Assembly: GCA_035293405.1 (NCBI GenBank)
Contig: DATDOE010000133.1
Location: 1 to 64,000, forward strand
DNA length: 64,000 bases
DNA from: Gp6-AA40 sp035293405
GTDB taxonomy: Bacteria; Acidobacteriota; Vicinamibacteria; Vicinamibacterales; UBA2999
Reading direction: 5' to 3'
The translations under genes and the position numbers were made by a program. Of this stretch, positions 8,101 through 15,943 are shown in pieces; the stretch's first letter is position 1; each line of letters starts with the position of its first letter. The notes under the pieces were generated by a model. The model did no database searches and was not told where the DNA came from. It saw only the letters and a program-made list of their open reading frames with translations.

Positions 8101-8949
8101 ATGTCGACCGTTTGCGTCATCGGCGCCGGAGATACGGGAGGCGCCATCGCCCATGCGCTCGCACGCGGCGAACGGGTGGCGCGCGTGATGCTGGTCGACG
8201 CGGCGGCCAAGGCTGCGGCGGGAAAGGCGCTCGATATCCAGCAGTCAGGAGCCGTCGAGGGTTTCCACGTGCGCCTCGAGGGAACCGACGATCTGAGTCG
8301 CGTGGCCGGGTGCACCGTCTGCGTCGTCGCCGATCGCTTCGGCCACCCCTCGTCGGAGTGGCAGGGCGATGAAGGTCTGGCGTTGATCAATCGGCTCGCA
8401 CCGTACGCCGGCGACGCGCCGCTCGTATTTGCCGGCGCGACCCAGGCCGGCCTGCTGCGGGCGGCCGACAGCGAAGCGCATCTGAAACGCTCGCGCCTCA
8501 TCGGATCCTCTCCCGAAGCACTCGTCTCGGCGGTCCGGGCGATCGTCGGGATGGAGGCACACTGTTCGCCCTCCGAGGTGGACCTCACGGTGCTCGGCAC
8601 GCCTCCGGCCGGCTTCGTCGTGCCGTGGAGCGAGGCCTCGATCGGGGGCTACGGCCTGGAGCGAGTGCTGTCGCAAGTGCAGTTGACTCGCATCGAGGCG
8701 CGGGCGGCCAGACTGTGGCCGCTGGGGCCGTTCGCGCTCGGGCTCGCCGCGGCCCGCGTCGCGGAAGGGCTGGTGCAGTCTTCGCGCCGGGCGTTCAGCG
8801 TGCTGACGGTACTCGGCGGCGAGTTCGGCGTGCGCGGCCGAGTCGGCGCGCTGCCGGTGATTCTGTCGCCATCGGGAATCGTCCATACACGCGTGCCGAC
8901 GCTCAACACACGGGAACGAGTCCGCCTCGAAACTGCCCTCGGGGCGTAA
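8101..8949 (+). CDS. Lactate/malate dehydrogenase-like protein lacking catalytic residues
   Basis: A 282-residue protein with the LDH/MDH NAD-binding N-terminus (IGAGDTGG at residues 7-14, later GKALDIQQS as in malate dehydrogenases). By manual alignment the substrate-handling sites are gone: the mobile loop with its arginines is replaced by ADRFGHPSSEW, the LDSAR segment by EALVSA, and the GGHGD catalytic His segment by GTPPAG. The fold seems intact (VVPWSEASIGGY follows in register), so this may be an NAD-binding regulator rather than a dehydrogenase. It is shorter than the usual 305-320 residues. Divergent from the SDR gene. Confidence 0.75.
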   Translation: MSTVCVIGAGDTGGAIAHALARGERVARVMLVDAAAKAAAGKALDIQQSGAVEGFHVRLEGTDDLSRVAGCTVCVVADRFGHPSSEWQGDEGLALINRLAPYAGDAPLVFAGATQAGLLRAADSEAHLKRSRLIGSSPEALVSAVRAIVGMEAHCSPSEVDLTVLGTPPAGFVVPWSEASIGGYGLERVLSQVQLTRIEARAARLWPLGPFALGLAAARVAEGLVQSSRRAFSVLTVLGGEFGVRGRVGALPVILSPSGIVHTRVPTLNTRERVRLETALGA

Positions 8950-8962
8950 TAGGATCGATTAC

Positions 8963-10492
8963 ATGCGAAAGCTCTTGGCTGCGGTCGGGCTCGCCCTCGT
9001 GACAGTGGCCGTCGTTGGCGGCGAAACGGAGATTCAGCCCGACACGCTGCTTGGGCATATCAAGTTCCTGGCGTCCGACGATCTCAAGGGCCGCGGCAAT
9101 GGCACTGAGGGGCTCGATCGCGCGGCCGAATACGTCGCGCAGCAGTTCAAGGCCGCGGGGCTCGAACCTGGAGAAGGCAGCGCCGGCTGGTTTCAGCCGT
9201 TCGAGCTCATCGCCGGTTTGACCGTCGGTCACGACAACAAGCTCTCCATCGACTACAAGGGGAAGACGGTGAGCTTCGTGCTCGGCACGAGCTACTACCC
9301 GCTGGCCGCGCCGGCAAGTGAGCGCACGCCGTCAGCGACGCTCGAGCACCTGCCACTGGTCTTCGCCGGCTACGGCATCGCCGTGCCCGACATTGGCTAC
9401 GACGACTACGGCCGCATCGACGTCGCCGGCAAGGCCGTCGTGATCTTCAGTCACGAACCGCAGGAGCACGATCCGGGCAGCCGCCTCAACGGGACGCGCC
9501 CGATGCCGCAAACGACGCTCAACTCGAAAGCGCAGCTGGCTCTCAGCAAGGGGGCCCGCGCCTTGATCGTCATCTCCGATCCATCGCACCGCGTGGATGA
9601 GGCCCCCTACGCGCTGTTCAATGGCGACCCGGACGCCGACGACCAGGGAATCCCGGTGTTGAGGGTCAGGCGCCCAGAGATGCAGCCGTTCATCGATGCG
9701 TGGCGCCTCGATGCCGCCGCGCGCCTCATCGATGCGGACCTTGTTCCCCGGTCGCAGGTGCTGACCGGAGCGACGCTCGACTATCTCGAGAACCTGGCGA
9801 AGAACCGCCGCACCGTGCGCAATGTGATCGGCATCCTTCCCGGAAGCGACCCGGCGCGAGCGAAGGAGGCCGTCGTGATTGGCGCCCATTACGACCACGT
9901 CGGACTCGGTGGCCGTTTGTCGGTGACGCCCGATCGAACCGGCGAGATCCATAACGGGGCTGACGACAACGCCTCGGGCACGGCGTCGATCATGGAGATC
10001 GCTCGCGTTGCCGTGGAACAGCGGTCGCGCTTTCCTCGCACGCTCGTGTTCGTGGCCTTTGCGGGTGAGGAGCGCGGCTTGCTGGGCTCGGCCTACTACG
10101 CCGGCCACCCGGTGATCCCGGTTGAAAACACCATCGCGATGCTCAACCTGGACATGGTCGGTCGCGCGCGTGGCAGTGTGGACATCAGCGGTCTCGAAGT
10201 CTCTCCCTCGATGGAAGCGGACTTGAAAGCCGCAGGCACCGCATCCGGCGCAGGCCTCACCATCCGGCGTGAGGGACCAGGCGCCGGACGCAGCGACGAC
10301 GCCAACTTCATCGACCGGCGGATTCCAGCGATCAACTTCTTCACCGGATTCCATCCGGACTATCACCGGCCGAGTGATGACTGGGAAAAGATCGATGCGA
10401 TGGGAACAAAGCGGGTCGCTACGCTGGCCTTCGAGCTTGCTGCCCGCCTGGCGGAGCGACCCACCCGGCCCGAGTTCGTGACGCCGCGCTAA
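8963..10492 (+). CDS. Secreted M28-family zinc aminopeptidase with PA domain
   Basis: A 509-residue exported metallopeptidase. A signal peptide (residues 1-20) precedes an N-terminal segment with LASDDLKGRGNGTEG, a PA-like insert (about 110-250) and the catalytic M28 domain. The two-zinc site is visible: GAHYDHVG, GADDNASG, FAGEERGLLG, NLDMVGRARG and DYHRPSDDWE. It would remove N-terminal residues from peptides in the periplasm. It begins 13 bases after the dehydrogenase-like gene and may share its transcript. Convergent with the sigma factor gene with a 6-base gap. Confidence 0.93.
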   Translation: MRKLLAAVGLALVTVAVVGGETEIQPDTLLGHIKFLASDDLKGRGNGTEGLDRAAEYVAQQFKAAGLEPGEGSAGWFQPFELIAGLTVGHDNKLSIDYKGKTVSFVLGTSYYPLAAPASERTPSATLEHLPLVFAGYGIAVPDIGYDDYGRIDVAGKAVVIFSHEPQEHDPGSRLNGTRPMPQTTLNSKAQLALSKGARALIVISDPSHRVDEAPYALFNGDPDADDQGIPVLRVRRPEMQPFIDAWRLDAAARLIDADLVPRSQVLTGATLDYLENLAKNRRTVRNVIGILPGSDPARAKEAVVIGAHYDHVGLGGRLSVTPDRTGEIHNGADDNASGTASIMEIARVAVEQRSRFPRTLVFVAFAGEERGLLGSAYYAGHPVIPVENTIAMLNLDMVGRARGSVDISGLEVSPSMEADLKAAGTASGAGLTIRREGPGAGRSDDANFIDRRIPAINFFTGFHPDYHRPSDDWEKIDAMGTKRVATLAFELAARLAERPTRPEFVTPR

Positions 10493-10498
10493 GCGCGG

Positions 10499-11152
10499 TT
10501 AGGAGTAAGCCGGCGTCGGGCGATGCAGCGCCAGCCCCGTGCGGAACGACTGGAGCCGTTCCCGCAGCAGCAGCCGACCACGATGCAGACGTGACTTCAG
10601 CGTCTGATCCTTGAGCTTCAGCTGGCTGCTCGCCTCTTCGGTCGTGAGGCCCTGAATGTCCCGCAATACCACCGGCGCCCGGTAGATCTCGGGCAGCTCG
10701 GCCACGGCGGCCGCGAACGCCTCCAGAAGCTGCGCGCGCATCAGCTGCTCATCGGGCATGTGCGACCAGTCAGCAGGTTCCTTGGGCGTTCGAACCTGTT
10801 CGCCGGCTTCGTAAAGGGCCTCCGTGCGATCGCGCTCCTGCGCCGCCACTCTCGCCGCGCGGTGCTGCCGCAGGCGCGACATGGCGGTGTTGAAAGTGAT
10901 CCGGTAGATCCACGAAGAGAGCGCCGCGTCGCCGCGGAACGCATCGATCTTGCGGTGAACCTTCAAGAGGACGTCTTGAGTCACCTCTTCCGCGTCCTCG
11001 TGATTCTTCATGTACCGCATGGCCAACTGATGAATCCTGGGGCCGTAACGTGCGGCCAGCTCCTGCACGGCCGTCTGATCGCCCGCCTGAAGCCCGACCA
11101 CGAGCTGTCGGTCCTGGGTCCTGTCCATCTGTCGATCCTGGGTCCTGTCCAT
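10499..11152 (-). CDS. ECF-type RNA polymerase sigma factor
   Basis: A sigma-70 family factor of 217 residues with region 2 (NHEDAEEVTQDVLLKVHRKI, then ALSSWIYRITFNTA) and region 4 (LPEIYRAPVVLRDIQGLTTE with a helix-turn-helix). The start at 11152 is preferred for the AAGGA box 6 bases upstream; in-frame ATGs at 11185, 11176 and 11128 also exist. The N-terminus consists of a perfect-reading duplication of MDRTQDRQ, encoded by two 24-base copies, each carrying its own ATG. No anti-sigma gene is adjacent. Confidence 0.9.
   Translation of the reverse strand: MDRTQDRQMDRTQDRQLVVGLQAGDQTAVQELAARYGPRIHQLAMRYMKNHEDAEEVTQDVLLKVHRKIDAFRGDAALSSWIYRITFNTAMSRLRQHRAARVAAQERDRTEALYEAGEQVRTPKEPADWSHMPDEQLMRAQLLEAFAAAVAELPEIYRAPVVLRDIQGLTTEEASSQLKLKDQTLKSRLHRGRLLLRERLQSFRTGLALHRPTPAYS
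11105..11152 (-). repeat. Tandem 24-base duplication including the sigma factor start codon
   Basis: Two copies (11105-11128 and 11129-11152) differing at one base encode MDRTQDRQ twice at the start of the sigma factor. The copy number decides which ATG is first. Confidence 0.85.
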
Positions 11153-11291
11153 TGGTGTCCTTCCGTTCTCCTGCATGAAGAACACCGACCAAATCGGTCT
11201 TATTCCAAGATCTCAGTCCATCTCTTGAAGCACCTGTATCTAAATGGGTTACGGTTCAGCCTGAAAAGGGTGCTAAGTACTGGGCCTCCTA

Positions 11292-12614
11292 ATGGTCCTT
11301 GCGGCCATCCTCGTCGTTACCGCGCTCATCCTCGTCAACGCCCTGTACGTGGCGGCCGAGTTTGCCGTGGTAAGCGTGCGGCGCAGCCGAATACAGCAGC
11401 TCGCAGCCGACGGCAACCCGCTGGCCGGCTGGCTGCGTCCGGTCCTGGAGTCCCCGGCCCGGCTGGACCGCTACATCGGTGCGTGTCAGATCGGCATCAC
11501 CCTCTCCAGCCTTGTACTCGGCGCCTACGCCCAGTCCACGTTCGCGGTGTGGCTGACGCCGTACTTCGCGTCGCTCGGCGGTCTTCAGCAACTGGCCGCG
11601 CAGTCCACATCGACAGGCGTGGTGCTCCTGACGCTGACCGTGGGGCAGGTGATCTTCGCGGAGCTGGTCCCCAAGCTGTTCGCCCTGCAGTACCCGACCC
11701 AGACCTCTCTCTACACGCTCATTCCGATGCTGGGCTCGCTCTGGGTCTACCGTCCGTTCCTCACGTTTCTGAACGGGACCGGGCTCCTGCTGTTACGTCT
11801 CCTCGGTTCGCCGTTCCAGGCACATCGACATATCCACTCGCCTGACGAGATCGAGCTGCTCATCGCCGAGAGTCGTGACGGCGGTCTGCTCGAGCCCGAT
11901 GAGCACCGGCGCCTGCAACGCGCGCTGCGGCTGAATCTGCGGCAGGCGAAGCAGCTCATGGTGCCGCGCCGCAAAATCGCCGCCCTCGACATCGGGACGC
12001 CGCTGAACGAGGTGATCAGCATCGTCGCCCAGAGCCCGTTTTCGCGGCTCCCTGTGTACCGCGACTCGATCGACAACATCGTCGGCATCCTGCACACCAA
12101 GGATCTGGTGCGATGGTTTGTCTCCGCCGACGGCACGGGCATGACGCTGGCGAATCTGATTCGGGCCGTGCCGACCGTGCACGAGAGCGTCACCGCAGAC
12201 CGGATCCTGCGCGACCTTCGCGAACGCCGATCCCATCAGGCGCTCGTTGTCGACGAGTTCGGCGGCACCGCTGGACTGCTGACCCTCGAGGACGTGCTGT
12301 CGGAGCTCCTCGGTCATGTGGGTGACGAATTCAAGTCCGCCGATCCCTTGGCCGAGCCGCTGCCAGATGGACGGACCAGGTTGCCCGGAGGCATGACCGT
12401 TGACGATGCCGCGTCGGTGCTGGCGGCAAGCTTTGCGACCGACGCCACAACGGTTGGAGGCATGGTCATCGCGGCGCTCGGACACCTGCCCGCCCCGGGT
12501 GAGGTGGTCACGATCGGCCAACACGAGTTCGAAGTCGAGCGCGTCGCCGGCCACGCGGTCGAGTCGGTGATCGTGCGATCGTTCGCTCCTGTCGCGGATG
12601 ACGACGAGGCATGA
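11292..12614 (+). CDS. CNNM/CorC-type transporter-associated protein, first of a tandem pair
   Basis: A 440-residue protein of the hemolysin-C/CNNM group linked to magnesium and cobalt transport. An N-terminal DUF21 region with three to four membrane helices (residues 1-190, NALYVAAEFAVVSVRRSRI signature) is followed by a CBS pair (about 205-330, with DNIVGILHTKDL and VVDEFGGTAGLLTLEDV) and a CorC_HlyC domain at the end. It overlaps the next homologous gene by ATGA, so the two are probably made together and may form a heterodimer. Confidence 0.92.
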   Translation: MVLAAILVVTALILVNALYVAAEFAVVSVRRSRIQQLAADGNPLAGWLRPVLESPARLDRYIGACQIGITLSSLVLGAYAQSTFAVWLTPYFASLGGLQQLAAQSTSTGVVLLTLTVGQVIFAELVPKLFALQYPTQTSLYTLIPMLGSLWVYRPFLTFLNGTGLLLLRLLGSPFQAHRHIHSPDEIELLIAESRDGGLLEPDEHRRLQRALRLNLRQAKQLMVPRRKIAALDIGTPLNEVISIVAQSPFSRLPVYRDSIDNIVGILHTKDLVRWFVSADGTGMTLANLIRAVPTVHESVTADRILRDLRERRSHQALVVDEFGGTAGLLTLEDVLSELLGHVGDEFKSADPLAEPLPDGRTRLPGGMTVDDAASVLAASFATDATTVGGMVIAALGHLPAPGEVVTIGQHEFEVERVAGHAVESVIVRSFAPVADDDEA

Positions 12615-13912
12615 CCGAGATACTCGTCCCCGTCGCGATCATTCTGCTGCTCGTGGTGGCCAATGGTCTGTTCGTCGCGGCCGAATTCGCGATCGTCGCC
12701 GCCCCACGGGCAAGCATCGAGCATCAGGCCTCACAAGGGAGCCGGCTGGCTCGAAGCGCCCTTCGCGTTCTCGAGGATCCGAAGCTCAAAGGCCGGTATA
12801 TCGCGACGACACAGGTTGGGATCTCCGTCGCAAGCCTGGGACTTGGCATGTATGGCGAGCACTGGCTCGCCCAGGAGATCGGCCGCGGACTCACGCCTCT
12901 CGACACCTTGGGCTGGATCAGTGCGCACACCGTGGCTGGCGCGATTGCCGTCGCGATCCTCACCTACCTGCATATCGTCGTCGGCGAAATGGTCCCAAAG
13001 TCGCTGGCATTGCAGCGACCGCACCGCACGATTCTCTACGTGTCGCCGGTGATCCGCGGCATCGAGCGCGCCATTCTTCCCCTCGTCATCGCGTTGAACG
13101 CGGTCGGCAACTGGCTGCTCAGCCTAGTCGGCATCAAGCGCGAGCAGATCGACGGCGACCACTATCACACCGCCGAGGACCTGCAGTACATCGTCCAGGA
13201 GAGCCAGGAAGGCGGCATGCTGCGCGGGGAGTCAGGGCAGATTCTTCGCGACCTGTTCGAGTTCGGCGATCGCACCGCGGGTGAGGCGATGGTGCCGCGC
13301 GTGCTGCTCGTCGGTATTCCCGTAGGCGCCGAGGCGGACGAGTTACGCGCGATCGTCCGCTCGCAGGCCCACACCAGGTATCCCGTCTACAGCGGGGACC
13401 TCGACAACATCGTCGGCAGCCTGCACATCAAGGAAGTGTTGCGCCATCTGATCTCGAACCAGCCGGTCACGGCTCGCGATGGGCGCGCGCTGCCGTACGT
13501 GCCCGGGCCCACGCCGATGGACCAGGTGCTCAAGGCCATGCGCCGCTTCCGCGCGCAAATGGCCGTGGTGATGGATCAGCATGGCGGCACGGCGGGTCTC
13601 GTCACCATGGAAGATCTCTTCGAAGAGGTCATCGGCGACATCGAAGAGGGCCGCGGCCGAGCGGCGATCCTCAGAGAAGCGGACGGGCGGATCCGCGTGC
13701 GCGGCACCGTGCGGCTCGACGAAGTAGCCAAGGCGCTCGGGCGGCCGATCGAACACCCGAACGTCACGACGGTGAGCGGCCTGGTGCTGATGCTTCTTGG
13801 ACGGCCAGCGCTGCTGGGCGACGTCGTCACGTGGAATCACGTGCGAGTCGAAGTCACCACAGTTGCCGGCCGCGGAGTGGCCGAGGCCGTGATGACGCCG
13901 ATCGCTGAATAA
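12611..13912 (+). CDS. CNNM/CorC-type transporter-associated protein, second of a tandem pair
   Basis: A 433-residue paralogue of the preceding gene with the same order: DUF21 membrane region (NGLFVAAEFAIVAAPRASI at the front), CBS pair (DNIVGSLHIKEVL and VVMDQHGGTAGLVTMEDLFE) and C-terminal CorC_HlyC domain. Four bases overlap with the first copy. It ends 7 bases from the convergent lipB stop. The two proteins differ enough to be an old duplication. Confidence 0.92.
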   Translation: MTEILVPVAIILLLVVANGLFVAAEFAIVAAPRASIEHQASQGSRLARSALRVLEDPKLKGRYIATTQVGISVASLGLGMYGEHWLAQEIGRGLTPLDTLGWISAHTVAGAIAVAILTYLHIVVGEMVPKSLALQRPHRTILYVSPVIRGIERAILPLVIALNAVGNWLLSLVGIKREQIDGDHYHTAEDLQYIVQESQEGGMLRGESGQILRDLFEFGDRTAGEAMVPRVLLVGIPVGAEADELRAIVRSQAHTRYPVYSGDLDNIVGSLHIKEVLRHLISNQPVTARDGRALPYVPGPTPMDQVLKAMRRFRAQMAVVMDQHGGTAGLVTMEDLFEEVIGDIEEGRGRAAILREADGRIRVRGTVRLDEVAKALGRPIEHPNVTTVSGLVLMLLGRPALLGDVVTWNHVRVEVTTVAGRGVAEAVMTPIAE

Positions 13913-13919
13913 GGTCGGG

Positions 13920-14576
13920 TCAACCTTCGACCGGCTGCCGCTCGAAGGTTTCGCCAAAGCACCCGACCACCACATCCTCCACTTCGTCGATCCGCGCCGG
14001 CCGGCCGGTGACCTTCTCCAGTGACGTCACACCGCGATCGGAAATCCCGCAGGGAACAATCAGCCTGAAGTGATCGAGGTCGGTGCTGACGTTGAAGGCA
14101 AAGCCATGACTGGTGATCCAGCGTGAGATGCGCACGCCGATGGCGCCAATCTTCTCGGCGCCTACCCATGTGCCCGTGAGTCCCTTGATCCGCCCGGCAG
14201 CGACGCCGTATCTGGCACACGCGCGAATCATGACGTCTTCGAGGTCACGCACGTAACGGTGCACGTCGCAGCGATCGGGACGAAGGTCGAGGATGGGGTA
14301 GCCGATGATCTGACCGGGACCGTGATACGTCACATCACCACCACGGCCGGTCTCGTGAACCTCGATCCCGAGCTCGGCCAGACGCTCATCGGTGGCGACG
14401 ACGTTCGCGCGGCCGCCGTCGCCCTTCACACCGAGTGTGATGACCGGCGGGTGCTCGAGCAGGAGCAGCACATCTGGGACGCGGTCGGCCCGCCGCTCTT
14501 CGACGAGCGCGCGCTGCATCGCCAGCGCATCGTCGTACCGCACCAGACCCAGGCGCCGGACTTCGATCTCGCGCAT
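13920..14576 (-). CDS. lipB: Lipoyl(octanoyl) transferase LipB
   Basis: Transfers octanoate from acyl carrier protein to the lipoyl domains of 2-oxoacid dehydrogenases, the first step in making protein-bound lipoate. The 218-residue protein has the LipB core RGGDVTYHGPGQ, the lysine-bearing GAEKIGAIGVRISRW and the acyl-accepting Cys in VPCGI. It is the last gene of an lpdA-E2-lipB operon, 9 bases after an E2 whose lipoyl domain is a natural substrate. LipA is not in the window. Confidence 0.95.
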   Translation of the reverse strand: MREIEVRRLGLVRYDDALAMQRALVEERRADRVPDVLLLLEHPPVITLGVKGDGGRANVVATDERLAELGIEVHETGRGGDVTYHGPGQIIGYPILDLRPDRCDVHRYVRDLEDVMIRACARYGVAAGRIKGLTGTWVGAEKIGAIGVRISRWITSHGFAFNVSTDLDHFRLIVPCGISDRGVTSLEKVTGRPARIDEVEDVVVGCFGETFERQPVEG

Positions 14577-14585
14577 GCCGCTGCA

Positions 14586-15896
14586 CTACGCCTGGTTGAT
14601 ATCGAACTGCTCGATCTGCTGTTTGACTTCGGACATGAACTGATCGCCGGTCGCGCCATCGACGAGACGATGGTCGTAGCCGAGCGTAAGATACGCCATC
14701 GTCCGAATCGCAATCGCATCGTCCACCACGACCGGGCGCTTCTCGATCGTGCCGATGCCGAGGATGGCGACCTGTGGCTGATTGATGATCGGCAGGCCGA
14801 ACTGCGAGCCGAACTGGCCGGGGTTGGTGATGGTGAACGTTCCGCCCTGCACCTCGTCGGGCTTGAGCTGCTTGGCCCGGGCGCGATCGGCGAGGTCGGC
14901 AATCGAGCGGCTGAGGCCGAGAAGGTTCTTCTCGTCGGCGTGCTTGATCACCGGAACGATGAGACCGCTCTCGAGGGCCACGGCGATGCCGAGGTTGATG
15001 TCCTTCTTGTAGACGACGTTGTCGCCGTCCAGTGAGGCGTTGACGATGGGAAACCGCCGCAAGGCGGCGATGACGGCCTTCGAGATGAAGGCCATGTAGG
15101 TGAGCTTCGCGCCCAGCTGCTCGTACTCCGCCTTCTTCTGCTGCCGGATGCGATCGACGGTCGAGAAATTCACATGGAAGACCGAGTGCACGTGCGCCGA
15201 CGTGCGCTGGCTCATCACCATGTGCTCGGCGATCTTCTTGCGCATCACCGAGAGGGGCTCGATCTGCACCCTGCCGGGATCCGGGATTCGGGATTCGGGA
15301 TTCGGGATCCGGGATCCGGGATCCGGCGTTCTCGGCTCCGCAACGCTCGGTCCCGAATCCCCAGCCGCGGCTCCCGAGTCCCGAGTCCCGGTCTCCAGAT
15401 AGCCAAGGATGTCGTGCTTCGTCACTCGGCCGCCGAGACCAGAGCCCTGGATCACCGATACGTCAACGTTGTTGTCGCGCGCGATGCGGCGCACGAGCGG
15501 CGATGACTTCTGCCGGCGGCCCTCTTCATGGCTGGGCGCGGCGGGCGCGGGCGCCTCTCGGCCGTTTGGCTTGTGCGGAGTTGGGGCCTTCTTGGGTGGC
15601 AGTGTCGCCGCTGGCTCGTCGGCCTCGACCAGCGCCTCGCGCGACGGTCCCTGCTCCATCGCATCGCCGATCGTCGCCACCACGCTGTTGACGGCGACCG
15701 TCTCGCCCTCTTTGACCTTGATCTCCGTCAGCACACCGGCAGCGGGCGCGGGAATCTCCGCATCGACCTTGTCGGTGGAGATCTCGAACAGCGGCTCGTC
15801 GCGATCGACGGTGTCGCCCACCTTCTTGATCCAGCGGACGATCGTCCCTTCGGCGATCGATTCCCCCATCTGGGGCATCACGACGGGTATGGACAT
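14586..15896 (-). CDS. Dihydrolipoamide acyltransferase E2 of a 2-oxoacid dehydrogenase
   Basis: E2 core enzyme of 436 residues. The lipoyl domain (1-78) has the lipoylated lysine in STDKVDAEI; the peripheral subunit-binding domain (about 128-165) reads SSPLVRRIARDN and GSGLGGRVTKHDIL; the catalytic domain (about 210-436) ends with DHRLVDG. The ATG at 15896 is chosen because the upstream in-frame codons are only repeat sequence. The linker at residues 169-207 is encoded by inverted heptamer arrays. It sits between lpdA and lipB. The E1 partner is not here, so acetyl, succinyl or branched-chain specificity is open. Confidence 0.92.
   Translation of the reverse strand: MSIPVVMPQMGESIAEGTIVRWIKKVGDTVDRDEPLFEISTDKVDAEIPAPAAGVLTEIKVKEGETVAVNSVVATIGDAMEQGPSREALVEADEPAATLPPKKAPTPHKPNGREAPAPAAPSHEEGRRQKSSPLVRRIARDNNVDVSVIQGSGLGGRVTKHDILGYLETGTRDSGAAAGDSGPSVAEPRTPDPGSRIPNPESRIPDPGRVQIEPLSVMRKKIAEHMVMSQRTSAHVHSVFHVNFSTVDRIRQQKKAEYEQLGAKLTYMAFISKAVIAALRRFPIVNASLDGDNVVYKKDINLGIAVALESGLIVPVIKHADEKNLLGLSRSIADLADRARAKQLKPDEVQGGTFTITNPGQFGSQFGLPIINQPQVAILGIGTIEKRPVVVDDAIAIRTMAYLTLGYDHRLVDGATGDQFMSEVKQQIEQFDINQA
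15274..15391. repeat. Inverted heptamer arrays inside the E2 linker
   Basis: Plus-strand block 15274-15325 repeats GGGATTC/GGGATCC about seven times. Block 15346-15391 carries the inverse (CCCGAAT, CCCGAGT). Both are in frame within the E2 gene, and three units give a seven-residue protein repeat (SRIPNPE, SRIPDPG). It resembles the intergenic arm pairs seen elsewhere. Confidence 0.88.
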
Positions 15897-15903
15897 AACA
15901 CTC

Positions 15904-15943
15904 GTTCGGATCGTTCGGATCGTTCGACTCGTTCGGATCGTTC
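15904..15943 (+). repeat. Nonamer array, unit GTTCGGATC
   Basis: Four and a half units of nine bases (one variant GTTCGACTC) fill the gap between the lpdA stop and the E2 start. Confidence 0.85.
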
